The position numbers and the translations under genes were made by a program. The notes under the pieces are model-generated. The model saw only the letters and a program-made list of their open reading frames with translations, was not told the DNA's origin and ran no database searches. Below, piece after piece: positions 1 through 9,626 of a stretch of DNA of 64,000 nt (within the stretch, counting starts at the first letter, position 1; each line of letters begins with the position of its first letter). This DNA comes from Burkholderiaceae bacterium (GTDB lineage: Bacteria; Pseudomonadota; Gammaproteobacteria; Burkholderiales; Burkholderiaceae_D), in NCBI GenBank assembly GCA_030157545.1, contig JAOAUN010000014.1, positions 1 to 64,000 of the forward strand. The letters are read 5' to 3'.

Positions 1-1739
1 TCGAAGGCAAGCAGGAAGCCGGTGAAAAATTTGCCGACTATTTCGAGTATTCGGAGAACCTGTCCACTATCCCGTCGCATCGCGCTCTGGCGCTGCTGCG
101 CGGCCGGCGCGAAGAAATACTGACAGTCACGCTGCGGCTTGATACCGAAGCGGAAAAGCCAACCTGGGCCGCACCGCTGAACCCGTGCGAGAGCCGCATT
201 GCGGCGCGCTTCGGCGTCAGTGGCAAGAGCCGGCCGGCTGACAAGTGGTTGCTCGACACGGTGCGCTGGACCTGGCGCGTGAAGATTTTCATGCACCTTG
301 ATACTGAACTCATGGGCAAGCTGCGCGAGACTTCGGAAGCGGAAGCGATACGCGTATTTGCACGCAATCTGCAGGCGCTGTTGCTGGCTGCACCTGCCGG
401 CCCGCACGCGACGATGGGCCTCGATCCCGGTCTGCGCACCGGCGTGAAAGTGGCCGTGGTTGACGCCACTGGCAAGGTGGTTGATACCGCCACTATTTAT
501 CCGCATCAGCCGCGCAATGACTGGGATGGCTCGCTGCATGTGCTGGCGCAGCTGGCAGAAAAACATAAGGTCACGCTGATTTCGATCGGCAATGGCACTG
601 CGTCACGCGAGACCGATAAGCTGGCGCTTGATTTGATGAAGCTGCGGCCTGAACTGAAGCTCAACAAGATTGTGGTGTCGGAAGCTGGCGCATCCGTTTA
701 TTCGGCGTCGGAATTTGCGTCGCGTGAATTGCCGGACATGGATGTGTCGATACGTGGCGCAGTATCGATTGCACGCCGCCTGCAAGACCCGCTGGCCGAG
801 CTGGTGAAGATTGATCCGAAATCAATTGGTGTTGGTCAGTACCAGCATGATGTGTCACAGACCCAACTGGCGCGCTCGCTGGACGCCGTTGTTGAAGATT
901 GCGTCAACGCGGTCGGGGTGGATGTGAACACGGCTTCGGCACCGCTGCTGGCGCGCGTGTCAGGCTTGAATGCCAATGTTGCGCAAAGCATTGTCAGCTA
1001 CCGCGACGCGCAGGGCATGTTCCGCTCGCGCGCGGCACTGAAATCGGTGCCACGGCTGGGCGACAAAACATTCGAGCAGGCGGCCGGCTTCTTGCGCGTG
1101 ATGGGTGGCGACAATCCACTCGATGCGTCGGGTGTGCATCCGGAATCGTATCCGCTGGTGGAAAAAATTCTGGCTGATATTAAGAAAGAAATTAAAAGCG
1201 TCATCGGCGATAGCAGCTTGCTGAAGTCGCTTGATCCCAAGCGCTTTGCAGACGAGCGTTTCGGCTTGCCGACGGTGGTTGATATTCTGAAAGAACTCGA
1301 CAAGCCGGGGCGCGATCCGCGGCCGGAGTTTGTGACGGCCAGCTTCAAGGATGGCGTGGAGGAAATCAGCGATCTGCGCCCCGACATGATTCTCGAAGGC
1401 GTGGTCACCAATGTGGCGGCGTTTGGCGCATTCGTTGATATCGGCGTGCATCAGGATGGACTGGTACATATCTCGGCGCTGTCGAATACTTTTGTGAAAG
1501 ATCCGCACACAGTGGTGAAAGCGGGTCAGGTGGTGAAAGTGAAGGTGCTGGAAGTTGATCCGAAACGCAAACGCATTGCGCTGACGATGCGGCTCTCCGA
1601 TGCAGCGCCGGTAGCTGGCGCCAAACCGCAGCAGCGCGCCGACCGCAGTGATGCGCAGCGGCTGGGACAGCAACAGCGCAAGGAAGCGCCGCCTGCGGGG
1701 AACGCAATGGCGGCGGCGTTTGCGAAGTTGAAGGGATAA
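1..1739 (+). CDS. tex: Tex-family transcription accessory protein (5' end outside window)
   Basis: C-terminal part of Tex, a cytoplasmic nucleic-acid-binding protein linked to transcription and RNA turnover. The reading frame is open from base 3 with no start in the window, so the gene begins upstream. Visible in order: a YqgF/RNase H-like domain ([16 protein letters not shown]), tandem helix-hairpin-helix motifs (ending in [19 protein letters not shown]), and a C-terminal S1 RNA-binding domain ([19 protein letters not shown] through [19 protein letters not shown]). It ends in a Gln/Arg/Ala-rich tail. The family is usually about 770-790 residues, so roughly a quarter is missing upstream. The identification is secure. 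Confidence 0.96.
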   Translation, partial: EGKQEAGEKFADYFEYSENLSTIPSHRALALLRGRREEILTVTLRLDTEAEKPTWAAPLNPCESRIAARFGVSGKSRPADKWLLDTVRWTWRVKIFMHLDTELMGKLRETSEAEAIRVFARNLQALLLAAPAGPHATMGLDPGLRTGVKVAVVDATGKVVDTATIYPHQPRNDWDGSLHVLAQLAEKHKVTLISIGNGTASRETDKLALDLMKLRPELKLNKIVVSEAGASVYSASEFASRELPDMDVSIRGAVSIARRLQDPLAELVKIDPKSIGVGQYQHDVSQTQLARSLDAVVEDCVNAVGVDVNTASAPLLARVSGLNANVAQSIVSYRDAQGMFRSRAALKSVPRLGDKTFEQAAGFLRVMGGDNPLDASGVHPESYPLVEKILADIKKEIKSVIGDSSLLKSLDPKRFADERFGLPTVVDILKELDKPGRDPRPEFVTASFKDGVEEISDLRPDMILEGVVTNVAAFGAFVDIGVHQDGLVHISALSNTFVKDPHTVVKAGQVVKVKVLEVDPKRKRIALTMRLSDAAPVAGAKPQQRADRSDAQRLGQQQRKEAPPAGNAMAAAFAKLKG

Positions 1740-1771
1740 AGCTAAAGACACTGGGTCCCCCTTCGGGCCAC

Positions 1772-1823
1772 GGTCTGGCTTGCAAGCCAGACCGCTTCGG
1801 CAGGCGTAACGCAAGCGTTACGC
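1772..1823. repeat. Two adjacent perfect palindromes downstream of tex
   Basis: A perfect 22-bp palindrome spans 1772-1793 (arms GGTCTGGCTTG / CAAGCCAGACC). It is followed by an 8-bp inverted repeat with a four-base loop at 1804-1823 (GCGTAACG, CAAG, CGTTACGC). There is no T-tract, so neither is a classical intrinsic terminator, although they could act as RNA 3'-end stabilisers for tex. Confidence 0.7.
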
Positions 1824-1844
1824 AATCCCTGCCTCACCCTGCGC

Positions 1845-1913
1845 TGGGACGACGGTTTTCTTAAGCTTGCATAAAAAATTACGTCATCCCAGCGCAGGCT
1901 GGGATCCAGCGTC
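1845..1913. repeat. REP-type dispersed repeat, one good and one decayed copy
   Basis: 1883-1913 carries a 31-bp imperfect palindrome of the type GTCATCCCAGCG...GGGATCCAGCGTC. Its first 27 bases are identical to the copy at 46007-46033, and a close variant lies at 18384-18414. A decayed half in the opposite orientation (GCGCTGGGACGACGG) sits at about 1842-1856. All three loci therefore hold inverted pairs, as in BIME-type arrangements. Confidence 0.75.
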
Positions 1914-1926
1914 TTTTATTCTGTAA

Positions 1927-2029
1927 AGAGCGTTTATCAAAATGGGGCTGGCAAGGCGTGAAGTCGCAGACAGTACGTAAGTACGGCAAGGCGAAACAAC
2001 GCAGTCAGCGTCATTTTGATAGACGCTCT
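1927..2029. mobile_element. MITE-like element with 18-bp terminal inverted repeats
   Basis: A 103-bp non-coding element is bounded by AGAGCGTTTATCAAAATG at 1927-1944 and the inverted copy CATTTTGATAGACGCTCT at 2012-2029 (17 of 18 match). The interior has a direct repeat GGCAAGGCG and a small palindrome (GTAC GTAA GTAC). A decayed relative lies at 56970-57034. It carries no gene, so it would need a transposase in trans. Its right end lies about 25 bp from the grxD -10 element. Confidence 0.75.
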
Positions 2030-2052
2030 CAGCACCATCCCCCTATTTTTCC

Positions 2053-2058
2053 TATAAT
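2053..2058 (+). promoter_or_regulatory. Candidate -10 element of grxD-ubiX
   Basis: A perfect TATAAT lies 28 bp before the grxD start. No good -35 hexamer stands at the usual distance; that stretch is the right end of the MITE and its flank. The call rests on the -10 alone. Confidence 0.4.
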
Positions 2059-2085
2059 GACGACATTATTCAAAGCGAGGCTACT

Positions 2086-2397
2086 ATGAGCGACATTCAA
2101 ACCTGGATCAAAGAGACCGTCACCACCAATCCTGTGGTGCTGTTCATGAAGGGCACGGCCCAATTCCCGCAATGCGGTTTTTCCGGTCGCGCTATCGAAG
2201 TCCTGAAGGGCAGCGGCGTGACTGATCTGGTTACAGTTAATGTGCTGGAAGATGACGGCGTTCGTCAGGGCATCAAGGAATATTCGGAATGGCCAACGAT
2301 TCCGCAGCTCTATGTCAAAGGCGAATTCATCGGCGGCGCGGACATCATGAACGAGATGTTTGAGTCGGGCGAACTGCAAGCTTTGCTCAAAGCGTAA
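2086..2397 (+). CDS. grxD: Monothiol glutaredoxin, Grx4 family
   Basis: A 103-residue cytoplasmic glutaredoxin that carries or transfers [2Fe-2S] clusters with glutathione. The single active-site cysteine is in the diagnostic CGFS motif ([14 protein letters not shown], about residues 28-41). It also has the [19 protein letters not shown] segment that binds glutathione. Length is typical. A GCGAGG ribosome binding site precedes the ATG. ubiX follows 24 bp downstream on the same strand, so the two may be co-transcribed. Confidence 0.96.
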   Translation: MSDIQTWIKETVTTNPVVLFMKGTAQFPQCGFSGRAIEVLKGSGVTDLVTVNVLEDDGVRQGIKEYSEWPTIPQLYVKGEFIGGADIMNEMFESGELQALLKA

Positions 2398-2421
2398 CTG
2401 AGCTTTATTGAGCATAACTGC

Positions 2422-3003
2422 GTGAAAAAACTGGTTATCGGCATTACGGGTGCGTCAGGTGCTCAATATGGCGTGCGCATGCTTGAAGTGCTGCGCGACT
2501 TAGGTGGCATTGAAACGCACCTGATGATTTCGGAAGCCGGCGTGATGAGCATGCATCACGAGCTTGATTTGAAACGCAAGGATGTTGAACAATTGGCGGA
2601 TGTCGTGCACAACGTGCGCGACATAGGGGCTTGCGTGGCCAGCGGCTCGTTCCAGAATGAAGGCATGGTGATCGCGCCGTGCTCGATGAAAACCCTGGGT
2701 TCGGTGGCGCATGGTCTGTGCGACAACCTGATTACGCGCGCCGCCGACGTGATGTTGAAGGAGCGGCGCAAATTAGTACTGATGGTGCGCGAGACGCCGT
2801 TCAATCTGGCGCATTTGCGCAATATGACGTCGGTCACTGAAATGGGCGGCATCATTTACCCGCCGCTGCCGGCGCTATATCAGCGGCCGCAGAGCATCGC
2901 CGAGATGGTCGATCACACTGTCGGCCGGGTGCTTGACCAGTTCGGCATTGAGCATGGCCTGGTGCCACGCTGGGCTGGCCTGAAGCCGTCTCAAAACATC
3001 TGA
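2422..3003 (+). CDS. ubiX: Flavin prenyltransferase UbiX
   Basis: Makes prenylated FMN from FMN and dimethylallyl phosphate, the cofactor of UbiD-type decarboxylases in ubiquinone synthesis. The 193-residue length fits the family. Signatures are the N-terminal GITGASGAQYGVRMLE, the central APCSMKTLGSVAHG, and the VLMVRETPFNLAHLRNM segment. The start is a GTG at 2422 directly before KKLVIGITGASG; no in-frame ATG lies near. Partner ubiD is not in the window. Confidence 0.95.
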   Translation: MKKLVIGITGASGAQYGVRMLEVLRDLGGIETHLMISEAGVMSMHHELDLKRKDVEQLADVVHNVRDIGACVASGSFQNEGMVIAPCSMKTLGSVAHGLCDNLITRAADVMLKERRKLVLMVRETPFNLAHLRNMTSVTEMGGIIYPPLPALYQRPQSIAEMVDHTVGRVLDQFGIEHGLVPRWAGLKPSQNI

Positions 3004-3010
3004 ATTCCCG

Positions 3011-3511
3011 CTACGATCTGATTCCAACCGGCTGCCCACGATCCTGCACGCCACGGATCATGCGTTCAATGGCGTCGTTAAAGCCATCCATCGAGAACTT
3101 GCTGGTTTTGAATTCGCCATTCGTGAGCGGGAAGGCAAAGCCGACTGCAGCTGATTTTTTAAACGCTGAATTTACGGCATCGCTTTCGTCAAACCAGTAA
3201 AGCATGACGTCACCATTGGCGCTGCTCATCGGTTCGCATACGGCCGCCAATGACAATGCCCCTTCGCTGGTCGTGATTGTGAGCGGGTATGCGGTGCCGG
3301 CTGTGCAGTCAGTGCCGTTGGCGAAGTAATAACGGCAGCTTCCCCTGGCGCACAGCATGCCAAACGTGGACATGCCATTTTCATGCGTGGTCGCCTCGCC
3401 CATGTCTTCCATGAACTGAGATGACCAGTCACGATGCTCGACCTTGTCGTCTGCCTGCACAGTTGCTGTGATGGCCAACAACACAGCCAGACTAATTAAA
3501 ATTTTCCGCAT
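3011..3511 (-). CDS. Secreted protein of unknown function
   Basis: A 166-residue protein with a clear Sec signal peptide (MRKILISLAVLLAITATVQA, cleavage before DDKVEHRD). The start at 3511 is preferred over an in-frame ATG at 3535 because GGAGA lies six bases before it and the signal peptide starts there. The mature part has four cysteines (LCARGSC, DC, VC), compatible with two disulfides in the periplasm. I do not recognise a family. It is convergent with ubiX, with only seven bases between the stops. Confidence 0.75.
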   Translation of the reverse strand: MRKILISLAVLLAITATVQADDKVEHRDWSSQFMEDMGEATTHENGMSTFGMLCARGSCRYYFANGTDCTAGTAYPLTITTSEGALSLAAVCEPMSSANGDVMLYWFDESDAVNSAFKKSAAVGFAFPLTNGEFKTSKFSMDGFNDAIERMIRGVQDRGQPVGIRS

Positions 3512-3573
3512 CTGTTTCTCCGCTTTTGAATACATTGTTATGCAAATGAATGTATCACGCGGAAAGAAAGTTT

Positions 3574-4389
3574 TCAGGCATCGACTGACAGCTGCAGGCT
3601 TCCCAATTGATCAATCTCTATACTGACTTCGTCACCGGCCTGCAGCCATTTGGTTTCGACCACGCTGCCGAGCAAAATGAATTCGCCGGCTTGCAAGCCT
3701 GGCTGCCCATATTCGGCGCGTGAATTGGCCAGCCACGCCAGCGCATTAAATGGATGCCCCATCACCAGCGCGCCAGTGCCGCGTCCTGCTTCGACGCCAT
3801 TGATGGTGGTACGACCGACAAGCGCAGCCAGATCGAGTGATTGCCAGTCAAAAACGGGCTTGCCGAGCACGCAACCGGCATTGAAGAAATCGTCGCCGAT
3901 CAAGGTCGGTATGCCTAGCGTGCGGTAGTTCTCATAACGCTCGTCGACCAGTTCGATGGCAGCCATGACTGCGCCGACTGCTGCGGCGACCGAGTCACGC
4001 GTATAGGCGCTAGCTTGCGCCGGCAAGTCATGCGCCAGCTGCACGGCAATTTCACATTCGACACCAACTTTGACAAAGCCGCCATGCGGGATGCGCGCGC
4101 TGCCATGCATGACAGTCTGGCTGAAGATACGACCGGCACACGGATGATCAATGCCAATAAAGGCCTGCATCACGGGCGTGGTGCAGCCTATTTTGTGGCC
4201 GACCTGTTCGCCCATGCCGGCATGAGTCAGAAAACTGTTGAGCGCGGACTGGATCGCATAGCCTTCGGATATGGTCTGCGGGATGAGATCCTCGGGTAAT
4301 GTCGTAATTGGCTCTAGCGCGAGGCGCTGGCTGAGCAAGGCGCGTGCGGCTTGCTGGGATTTTATGAGTGATTTTATTGGTGATGTCAT
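3574..4389 (-). CDS. 2-keto-4-pentenoate hydratase / FAH-family protein
   Basis: A 271-residue member of the fumarylacetoacetate hydrolase superfamily, closest in pattern to 2-oxopent-4-enoate hydratase and 4-oxalocrotonate decarboxylase of meta-cleavage pathways (MhpD/DmpE/DmpH type). Seen: HKIGCTTPVMQAFIGIDHP, the metal-site region VGVECEIAVQL, IELVDERYENY, and the C-terminal GHPFNALAWLAN. An AGAGGA ribosome binding site precedes the ATG. No other aromatic-degradation genes are nearby, so the substrate cannot be assigned. It is divergent from cstA. Confidence 0.85.
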   Translation of the reverse strand: MTSPIKSLIKSQQAARALLSQRLALEPITTLPEDLIPQTISEGYAIQSALNSFLTHAGMGEQVGHKIGCTTPVMQAFIGIDHPCAGRIFSQTVMHGSARIPHGGFVKVGVECEIAVQLAHDLPAQASAYTRDSVAAAVGAVMAAIELVDERYENYRTLGIPTLIGDDFFNAGCVLGKPVFDWQSLDLAALVGRTTINGVEAGRGTGALVMGHPFNALAWLANSRAEYGQPGLQAGEFILLGSVVETKWLQAGDEVSIEIDQLGSLQLSVDA

Positions 4390-4532
4390 TCTGTCCTCTG
4401 ATTTGTATTATTTTATTGTCGGGCTTGAAAGTATCGGCCTCGTTTTGGCCAGCATCAGGACGTCATATTGTATTCGAACGGATATAGTCAAAAACCAAAG
4501 AGCGAACCACTTCCTATCTGTTTGTTCAAGGC

Positions 4533-4538
4533 TATAAT
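4533..4538 (+). promoter_or_regulatory. Candidate -10 element for cstA
   Basis: TATAAT stands 52 bp before the cstA start in the 200-bp divergent region shared with the hydratase gene. No strong -35 hexamer is seen at 16-18 bp, which would fit a promoter needing an activator. A GGGAG ribosome binding site lies at 4576-4580. Confidence 0.4.
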
Positions 4539-4589
4539 CCGCTGAATAAAAAAAATTTGAGTTACATATATATCTGGGAGTAATACGAA

Positions 4590-6662
4590 ATGAATAATTT
4601 AGCAAAACAGGCCGCCTGGCTGTTGCTCGCCATACTGGGCGCTTGCTCGCTTGGCGTCATCGCGCTTTCGCGCGGCGAGAGCATCAGTGCGCTGTGGATC
4701 GTGGTGGCGGCCATATCGGTGTATTTCATTGGTTACCGTTTTTACGGCCGCTATATCGCCACCTCGGTGATGAAGCTCGACGCCAACCGCGCAACGCCGG
4801 CAGTACGGCTCAATGATGGTCTTGATTTTGTGCCAACCAATAAGCACGTCCTGTTCGGCCATCATTTCGCCGCGATTGCTGGTGCCGGCCCATTGGTAGG
4901 GCCTGTGCTGGCCGTGCAAATGGGATATATGCCGGGCGTGCTGTGGATTCTGGCCGGCGCTGTGCTGGCGGGTGCGGTGCAGGATTTCATGATCTTGTTT
5001 ATCTCGATGCGGCGCGATGCGCGTTCGCTGGGTGACCTGATCAAATCCGAACTGGGCTTGGTGCCCGGTGTGATCGCGTTGTTTGGCACATTCATGATCA
5101 TGACGATTTTGCTGGCCGTATTGGCGCTGATCGTGGTCAAGGCTCTGGCCGGTAGCCCATGGGGCACCTTCACCGTTGCGGCAACGATTCCGATTGCGCT
5201 TTTCATGGGCATCTACAGCCGCTACCTGCGTCCGGGCCAGATCGGCGAAGTGTCCGTGATCGGCTTTGTAATGTTAATGCTCGCTATCGTCGTGGGCGGC
5301 AATGTCGCAGAAGATCCTGTGATGGCAGCGTGGTTCACCTTCACCGGTGTACAACTGACCTGGATGCTGCTGGCCTATGGCGTGGTGGCATCAGTGCTGC
5401 CAGTGTGGCTGCTGCTGGCACCACGCGACTATCTGTCTACCTTCCTGAAAATTGGCGCCATTGTCTGTCTCGCGCTCGGGATTTTTATTGTTGCACCGCA
5501 GCTAAAAATGCCGGCTGTCACGCCTTTCATTGATGGTACTGGCCCAGTCTGGTCAGGTACGCTATTCCCGTTCTTATTCATCACCATTGCGTGTGGCGCT
5601 GTATCGGGTTTCCACTCGTTGATCTCGTCGGGCACTACACCCAAGCTGATTGAAAACGAAATGCATGCGCCTTACATTGGCTATGCAGGCATGCTGATGG
5701 AATCCTTCGTCGCGGTCATGGCGCTGGTCGCAGCCTGTGTTATCGAGCCGGGCGTGTACTTCGCGATGAACAGCCCGGCCGCACTGATTGGCACGACAGC
5801 AGAGAGCGCCGCTCAGGTAATTAGCCAGTGGGGCTTTGTAGTCACGCCGGAAATGCTGACACAGACGGCTAAAGATGTAGGCGAAACCACGATCATTTCC
5901 CGTACCGGCGGCGCCCCTACTTTGGCGGTTGGCATGGCGCAGATTTTTGCGTCCATGGTCGGCGGCAAGGCTCTGATGGCGTTCTGGTATCACTTCGCCA
6001 TTTTGTTCGAAGCCCTGTTCATTCTGACTGCAGTCGATGCAGGCACTCGCGTCGGCCGCTTCATGCTGCAGGATCTGATCGGCACCTTTATTCCATCGTT
6101 CAAGAAAACCAACTCATGGGCAGGCAACCTGATCGCGACTTTCTTGTGCGTGGCGGCCTGGGGATATTTCCTTTATCAAGGCGTGGTCGATCCGCTGGGT
6201 GGCATTAATACCCTATGGCCTCTGTTTGGTATTTCCAACCAGATGCTCGCGGCAATTGCGCTGACGCTGGCAACGGTGGTTCTGTTCAAGCTCAAGCGTG
6301 AAAAGATGGCATGGGTCACTATCGTGCCGACTACCTGGCTGTTGATCTGCACGTTAACGGCTGGCTACCAGAAGCTGTTCCACGCGAATCCAAAAATCGG
6401 TTTCCTCGCGCATGCCGACAAATACAAGGCTGCGCTGGCCGACGGACAACTACTGGCACCAGCAAAGTCAGTCGCGCAGATGAATCAGATCATTATCAAT
6501 GACTATGTTGATGCGACCTTGGCGGCCATCTTTATGGCCGTGGTCCTGTCGGTGCTGTACTATGGCATTCGTGGGTGCCTGAAAGCCTTGCGCGATCAGA
6601 AACCGAGTTCGGTTGAGGCTGAAATTGTGCGCCTCAATCCTGCCAGTACAGCCAGCGCATAA
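4590..6662 (+). CDS. cstA: Carbon starvation protein CstA
   Basis: A large polytopic inner-membrane transporter (690 residues) of the CstA family, known in enterobacteria for peptide and pyruvate uptake. About 16-18 hydrophobic segments are visible. Family hallmarks include [15 protein letters not shown], the segment [19 protein letters not shown] and [15 protein letters not shown]. It is followed after 11 bp by a YbdD-type small protein, the usual cstA partner. A bidirectional terminator after the pair suggests a two-gene unit. Confidence 0.95.
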   Translation: MNNLAKQAAWLLLAILGACSLGVIALSRGESISALWIVVAAISVYFIGYRFYGRYIATSVMKLDANRATPAVRLNDGLDFVPTNKHVLFGHHFAAIAGAGPLVGPVLAVQMGYMPGVLWILAGAVLAGAVQDFMILFISMRRDARSLGDLIKSELGLVPGVIALFGTFMIMTILLAVLALIVVKALAGSPWGTFTVAATIPIALFMGIYSRYLRPGQIGEVSVIGFVMLMLAIVVGGNVAEDPVMAAWFTFTGVQLTWMLLAYGVVASVLPVWLLLAPRDYLSTFLKIGAIVCLALGIFIVAPQLKMPAVTPFIDGTGPVWSGTLFPFLFITIACGAVSGFHSLISSGTTPKLIENEMHAPYIGYAGMLMESFVAVMALVAACVIEPGVYFAMNSPAALIGTTAESAAQVISQWGFVVTPEMLTQTAKDVGETTIISRTGGAPTLAVGMAQIFASMVGGKALMAFWYHFAILFEALFILTAVDAGTRVGRFMLQDLIGTFIPSFKKTNSWAGNLIATFLCVAAWGYFLYQGVVDPLGGINTLWPLFGISNQMLAAIALTLATVVLFKLKREKMAWVTIVPTTWLLICTLTAGYQKLFHANPKIGFLAHADKYKAALADGQLLAPAKSVAQMNQIIINDYVDATLAAIFMAVVLSVLYYGIRGCLKALRDQKPSSVEAEIVRLNPASTASA

Positions 6663-6673
6663 AGGAAACTACG

Positions 6674-6874
6674 ATGTTTACTGATCTCGGCAAGTTGGGC
6701 GCTTATCTGGGGCAGACCGCCCGGTTGATGGTCGGCTTGCCGGATTACGATGTGTACCTTACGCATATGCAGACACAGCATCCCGACACAAAGGCGATGA
6801 CGTATGAGGAATTTTTCCGTGAACGCCAGGATGCACGATATGGCGGGAATGGACGAATGAGTCGTTGTTGCTAA
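6674..6874 (+). CDS. YbdD/YjiX-family small protein, CstA partner
   Basis: A 66-residue soluble protein matching the YbdD/YjiX family encoded directly after cstA-type genes. It shows the conserved [18 protein letters not shown] region, the [16 protein letters not shown] segment and a C-terminal SRCC. The role in transport is not settled. The 11-bp gap to cstA contains an AAGGAAA ribosome binding site and supports co-transcription. Confidence 0.92.
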   Translation: MFTDLGKLGAYLGQTARLMVGLPDYDVYLTHMQTQHPDTKAMTYEEFFRERQDARYGGNGRMSRCC

Positions 6875-6920
6875 GGTTTCTGATGGAATAATTTAAACAA
6901 CATTATTCATCGAACAGTAA

Positions 6921-6965
6921 AAAATGCCCGCTGAGGTCTCCAGACTTCAGCGGGCATTTTGTTTG
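6921..6965. terminator. Bidirectional intrinsic terminator between cstA operon and sco
   Basis: A strong hairpin (AAAATGCCCGCTGA pairing with TCAGCGGGCATTTT) has A-runs before and T-runs after, so it can stop the rightward cstA-ybdD transcript and the leftward cytochrome oxidase assembly transcript. Confidence 0.9.
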
Positions 6966-7019
6966 GTCAAGCCAACAATTGCGCTCGCATCAAAGGCAAT
7001 ATGGCCGTAAGGAAGCGTA

Positions 7020-7613
7020 CTAGCCTGCAGCCAGCAAAGCCTTGATGTCATGCAGTATGGGTTCCGCACCCTGCCCATGCCGCACGAACAAACGTATCCG
7101 GCCCTGCGCATCAAACACATAGCTGCCCGCCGTATGATCGATGGTGTAATTCTTGCCATCTTTGGATGGCACTTTTTGCGCGAACAGCTTGAAGTCTTTG
7201 ATGACTTTATCGGTCGCGGCACGGTCGCCGGACAAGCCCAGGAAACTCGGGTCAAAGGCGGGCACATAGCCAGCCAGCAGCGCGGGCGTATCACGCTCGG
7301 GGTCGAGGGTGATGAACAATACTTGCAGGCGCTCCGCATCCTTGCCTAACTGCTTCATCACGCCAGCCATTTCAGCGAGGGTCGTCGGGCAAACGTCCGG
7401 GCAATGCGTAAAACCGAAGAACACGAGGACGACCTTGCCCTTGAAATCAGCGAGCGTGCGCGGCTGGCCGTTATGGTCCGTTAGAGCTAAGCTCTGCGCG
7501 TAATCAAGTCCGGTTATGTCGGTATTGTTGAATGAGACTTTTGGGGTCGGTGGTGATTTGTCACAGGCCGCCAGAGACAGCGTCAACAACAGCAGGGCAA
7601 GTAGCGCACGCAT
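7020..7613 (-). CDS. SCO1/SenC-family copper chaperone lipoprotein
   Basis: Delivers or reduces copper for the CuA site of cytochrome c oxidase in the periplasm. The 197-residue product starts MRALLALLLL with a lipobox LAAC (Cys17), so it is probably a lipoprotein. The thioredoxin-like domain carries CPDVC at 71-75 and the third copper ligand His160 (DHTAGSYVF). The start at 7613 is chosen over an in-frame ATG at 7733 inside cyoE because it gives the signal peptide. It is last in the minus-strand assembly operon, two bases after cyoE. Confidence 0.94.
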   Translation of the reverse strand: MRALLALLLLTLSLAACDKSPPTPKVSFNNTDITGLDYAQSLALTDHNGQPRTLADFKGKVVLVFFGFTHCPDVCPTTLAEMAGVMKQLGKDAERLQVLFITLDPERDTPALLAGYVPAFDPSFLGLSGDRAATDKVIKDFKLFAQKVPSKDGKNYTIDHTAGSYVFDAQGRIRLFVRHGQGAEPILHDIKALLAAG

Positions 7614-7615
7614 GA

Positions 7616-8500
7616 TCAGAACGGAAAGTAGTGATCTACCAGCAGTGCGGCAAATAGCAGCGACAAGTAGATGATGGAATAGGTAAATGTCTTGCGCGCA
7701 ATCAGGTCTGTGTAATGCTTGTAGATCTGCCATGCGTACCAGAGGAAGACCACGCCCAGGATCAATGCACTGATCAGATAGATCAGTCCGCTCATGCGCA
7801 CCGCGAACGGCAGTGTGGTGGTTGCAACCAGCGCAATCGTATAGAGCCAGATATGGAACTGCGTGAATTTCATGCCATGCGTAATCGGTAGCATGGGCAG
7901 ACCGGATTTTGCATAGTCATCACGACGGTACATGGCCAGCGCCCAGAAATGCGGCGGCGTCCAGATGAAAATGATCAGCACCAGTATCCACGCCTGCATG
8001 GGCACGTCATTGGCGATCGCTGCCCAGCCCAGCGCCGGTGGCATCGCGCCCGACAAACCGCCGATGACGATGTTTTGAGGCGTCGATGGCTTCAGGATGA
8101 TGGTGTAAATAACAGCATAGCCGACGAAGGTCGCAAAGGTCAGCCACATGGTGAGTGGGTTGACCAGATTGTAGAGTACCCACATGCCGATTCCACCGAT
8201 GATGCCGGAAAATACCAGCGTCTGCGGTACCGAGATTTCGCCGCTGGCCATGGGGCGGCGCGCGGTGCGTGCCATGCGCGAATCAATCTCGCGTTCAACC
8301 AGACAGTTGACCGCAAAGGCCGCGCCGGCCAGCAGCCAGATGCCGATGGTCGCGGCAATGACGATGTGCCAGTCCGGCAAACCGGGTGTGGCCAGGAACA
8401 TGCCGATGACGGCGCAAAATACGGCCAGCTGCGTGACGCGCGGCTTGGTCAGGGCCCAGTACTGGGCGATGCGATTCGGTTGAGCAGTGAGGGTGGTCAT
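7616..8500 (-). CDS. ctaB: Protoheme IX farnesyltransferase (heme O synthase)
   Basis: Integral-membrane UbiA-superfamily enzyme that farnesylates heme B to heme O (also called cyoE). Nine or so transmembrane segments are visible. The polyprenyl-diphosphate motifs [12 protein letters not shown] and [14 protein letters not shown] are present, with the family-specific RPMASGEIS. The start [10 protein letters not shown] at 8500 fits the family better than the upstream in-frame ATG at 8542, which overlaps ctaA. It follows ctaA by 10 bp. Confidence 0.95.
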   Translation of the reverse strand: MTTLTAQPNRIAQYWALTKPRVTQLAVFCAVIGMFLATPGLPDWHIVIAATIGIWLLAGAAFAVNCLVEREIDSRMARTARRPMASGEISVPQTLVFSGIIGGIGMWVLYNLVNPLTMWLTFATFVGYAVIYTIILKPSTPQNIVIGGLSGAMPPALGWAAIANDVPMQAWILVLIIFIWTPPHFWALAMYRRDDYAKSGLPMLPITHGMKFTQFHIWLYTIALVATTTLPFAVRMSGLIYLISALILGVVFLWYAWQIYKHYTDLIARKTFTYSIIYLSLLFAALLVDHYFPF

Positions 8501-8510
8501 TGGCTGAAAG

Positions 8511-9626
8511 TCATACGGGAGACAAGCTCGACCGGGGTTCAATGTGAAGCTCGCGACCAGACAGCGAGAGGCGGTAGTTTAACACGACGAGCAGCAGCAC
8601 CAGGAGCGCAGCGCCGCCGTTATGCAGCACGGCCAGTGACAACGGCCAGTTGAACAGTACGGTGGCAATGCCGGTGCAAAGCTGAATAAAAATCATCAGC
8701 AACAGTGCGCGTGCCGTGCTTTGCAAACCGCGCAGTCGCAATGCGCGATGCGCAAGCCATGCAAGCAGCGCGACGACCACATACGCAAAAGTACGATGCA
8801 CCCAGTGAATTGCCACCAGGGCTGAAAAGGGCAGGTAGTCACCGGCGGCAGTCATGCCAAGATGGCGCCACAAAGTAAATCCGTGCTTCATATCGAGTGC
8901 CGGTATCAGCTCGCCCTGACACAACGGATAGGCGCCACAGGCCAGTGCTGCATAGTTAGTGCTTACCCAGCCGCCGAGCGCAATCTGCATGAACAGCACC
9001 AACAATGCGAGCGCGGCCGGCAAACGCAAACTGGCAGCGGCAGCATCAACCTGCACCTGCGCGGTCTGCCGCATCGCATGCCACACCAGTAAGGCGAGCA
9101 AGCTCATGCCAAGTAGCAGATGTGTTGTGACGATGACAGGTTGCAATTTCAGCGTGACGGTCCATGCGCCAAAAGCGCCCTGCACACAGACAAACAGCAG
9201 CAGCAATGCTGGTACGGCAGGCGCGTAGCGCGGCAAGTTCGTCTGTTTCCAGTTGCGCCAAGCTAAAACCAGCATCGCAATTATCAAAACGCCGACACCC
9301 ATTGCCAGATAGCGATGGATCATTTCTATCCACGCCTTGAAGACGGTTACAGGGCCGGTTGGCATGGCCGCTTGCGCCGCGCTGATGTCGGCATGGGCGA
9401 GGAAGGGATTGGCTTCACCGTAGCAGCCCGGCCAGTCAGGGCAGCCGAGGCCGGAATCGGTCAGGCGGGTAAAGGCGCCAAATATGATGAGGTCGAAAGT
9501 AAAAAAGACGGTGACCCAGGCGAGCTTCTTGAATTTATCTTGACCGCGCGACAGGAAAACAATGGTGGCGGGCACCAACGCCACCAGCAAGCCCTTCATC
9601 GCCAGCGTTATCAGCATCGTACTCAT
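8511..9626 (-). CDS. ctaA: Heme A synthase (COX15/CtaA)
   Basis: Converts heme O to heme A in the inner membrane; 371 residues with about eight transmembrane segments. Hallmarks are [21 protein letters not shown] in the first periplasmic loop, EMIHRYLAM, the TTHLLLGM histidine segment and HRTFAYVVV. The start overlaps the stop of the upstream Sco-like gene by four bases, so translation is probably coupled. Confidence 0.95.
   Translation of the reverse strand: MSTMLITLAMKGLLVALVPATIVFLSRGQDKFKKLAWVTVFFTFDLIIFGAFTRLTDSGLGCPDWPGCYGEANPFLAHADISAAQAAMPTGPVTVFKAWIEMIHRYLAMGVGVLIIAMLVLAWRNWKQTNLPRYAPAVPALLLLFVCVQGAFGAWTVTLKLQPVIVTTHLLLGMSLLALLVWHAMRQTAQVQVDAAAASLRLPAALALLVLFMQIALGGWVSTNYAALACGAYPLCQGELIPALDMKHGFTLWRHLGMTAAGDYLPFSALVAIHWVHRTFAYVVVALLAWLAHRALRLRGLQSTARALLLMIFIQLCTGIATVLFNWPLSLAVLHNGGAALLVLLLVVLNYRLSLSGRELHIEPRSSLSPV

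Noticed and set aside
960..1814. 284-codon open frame antisense to tex
   Set aside because: Composition (Arg, His, Cys-rich) and full overlap with conserved Tex domains mark it as a shadow frame.
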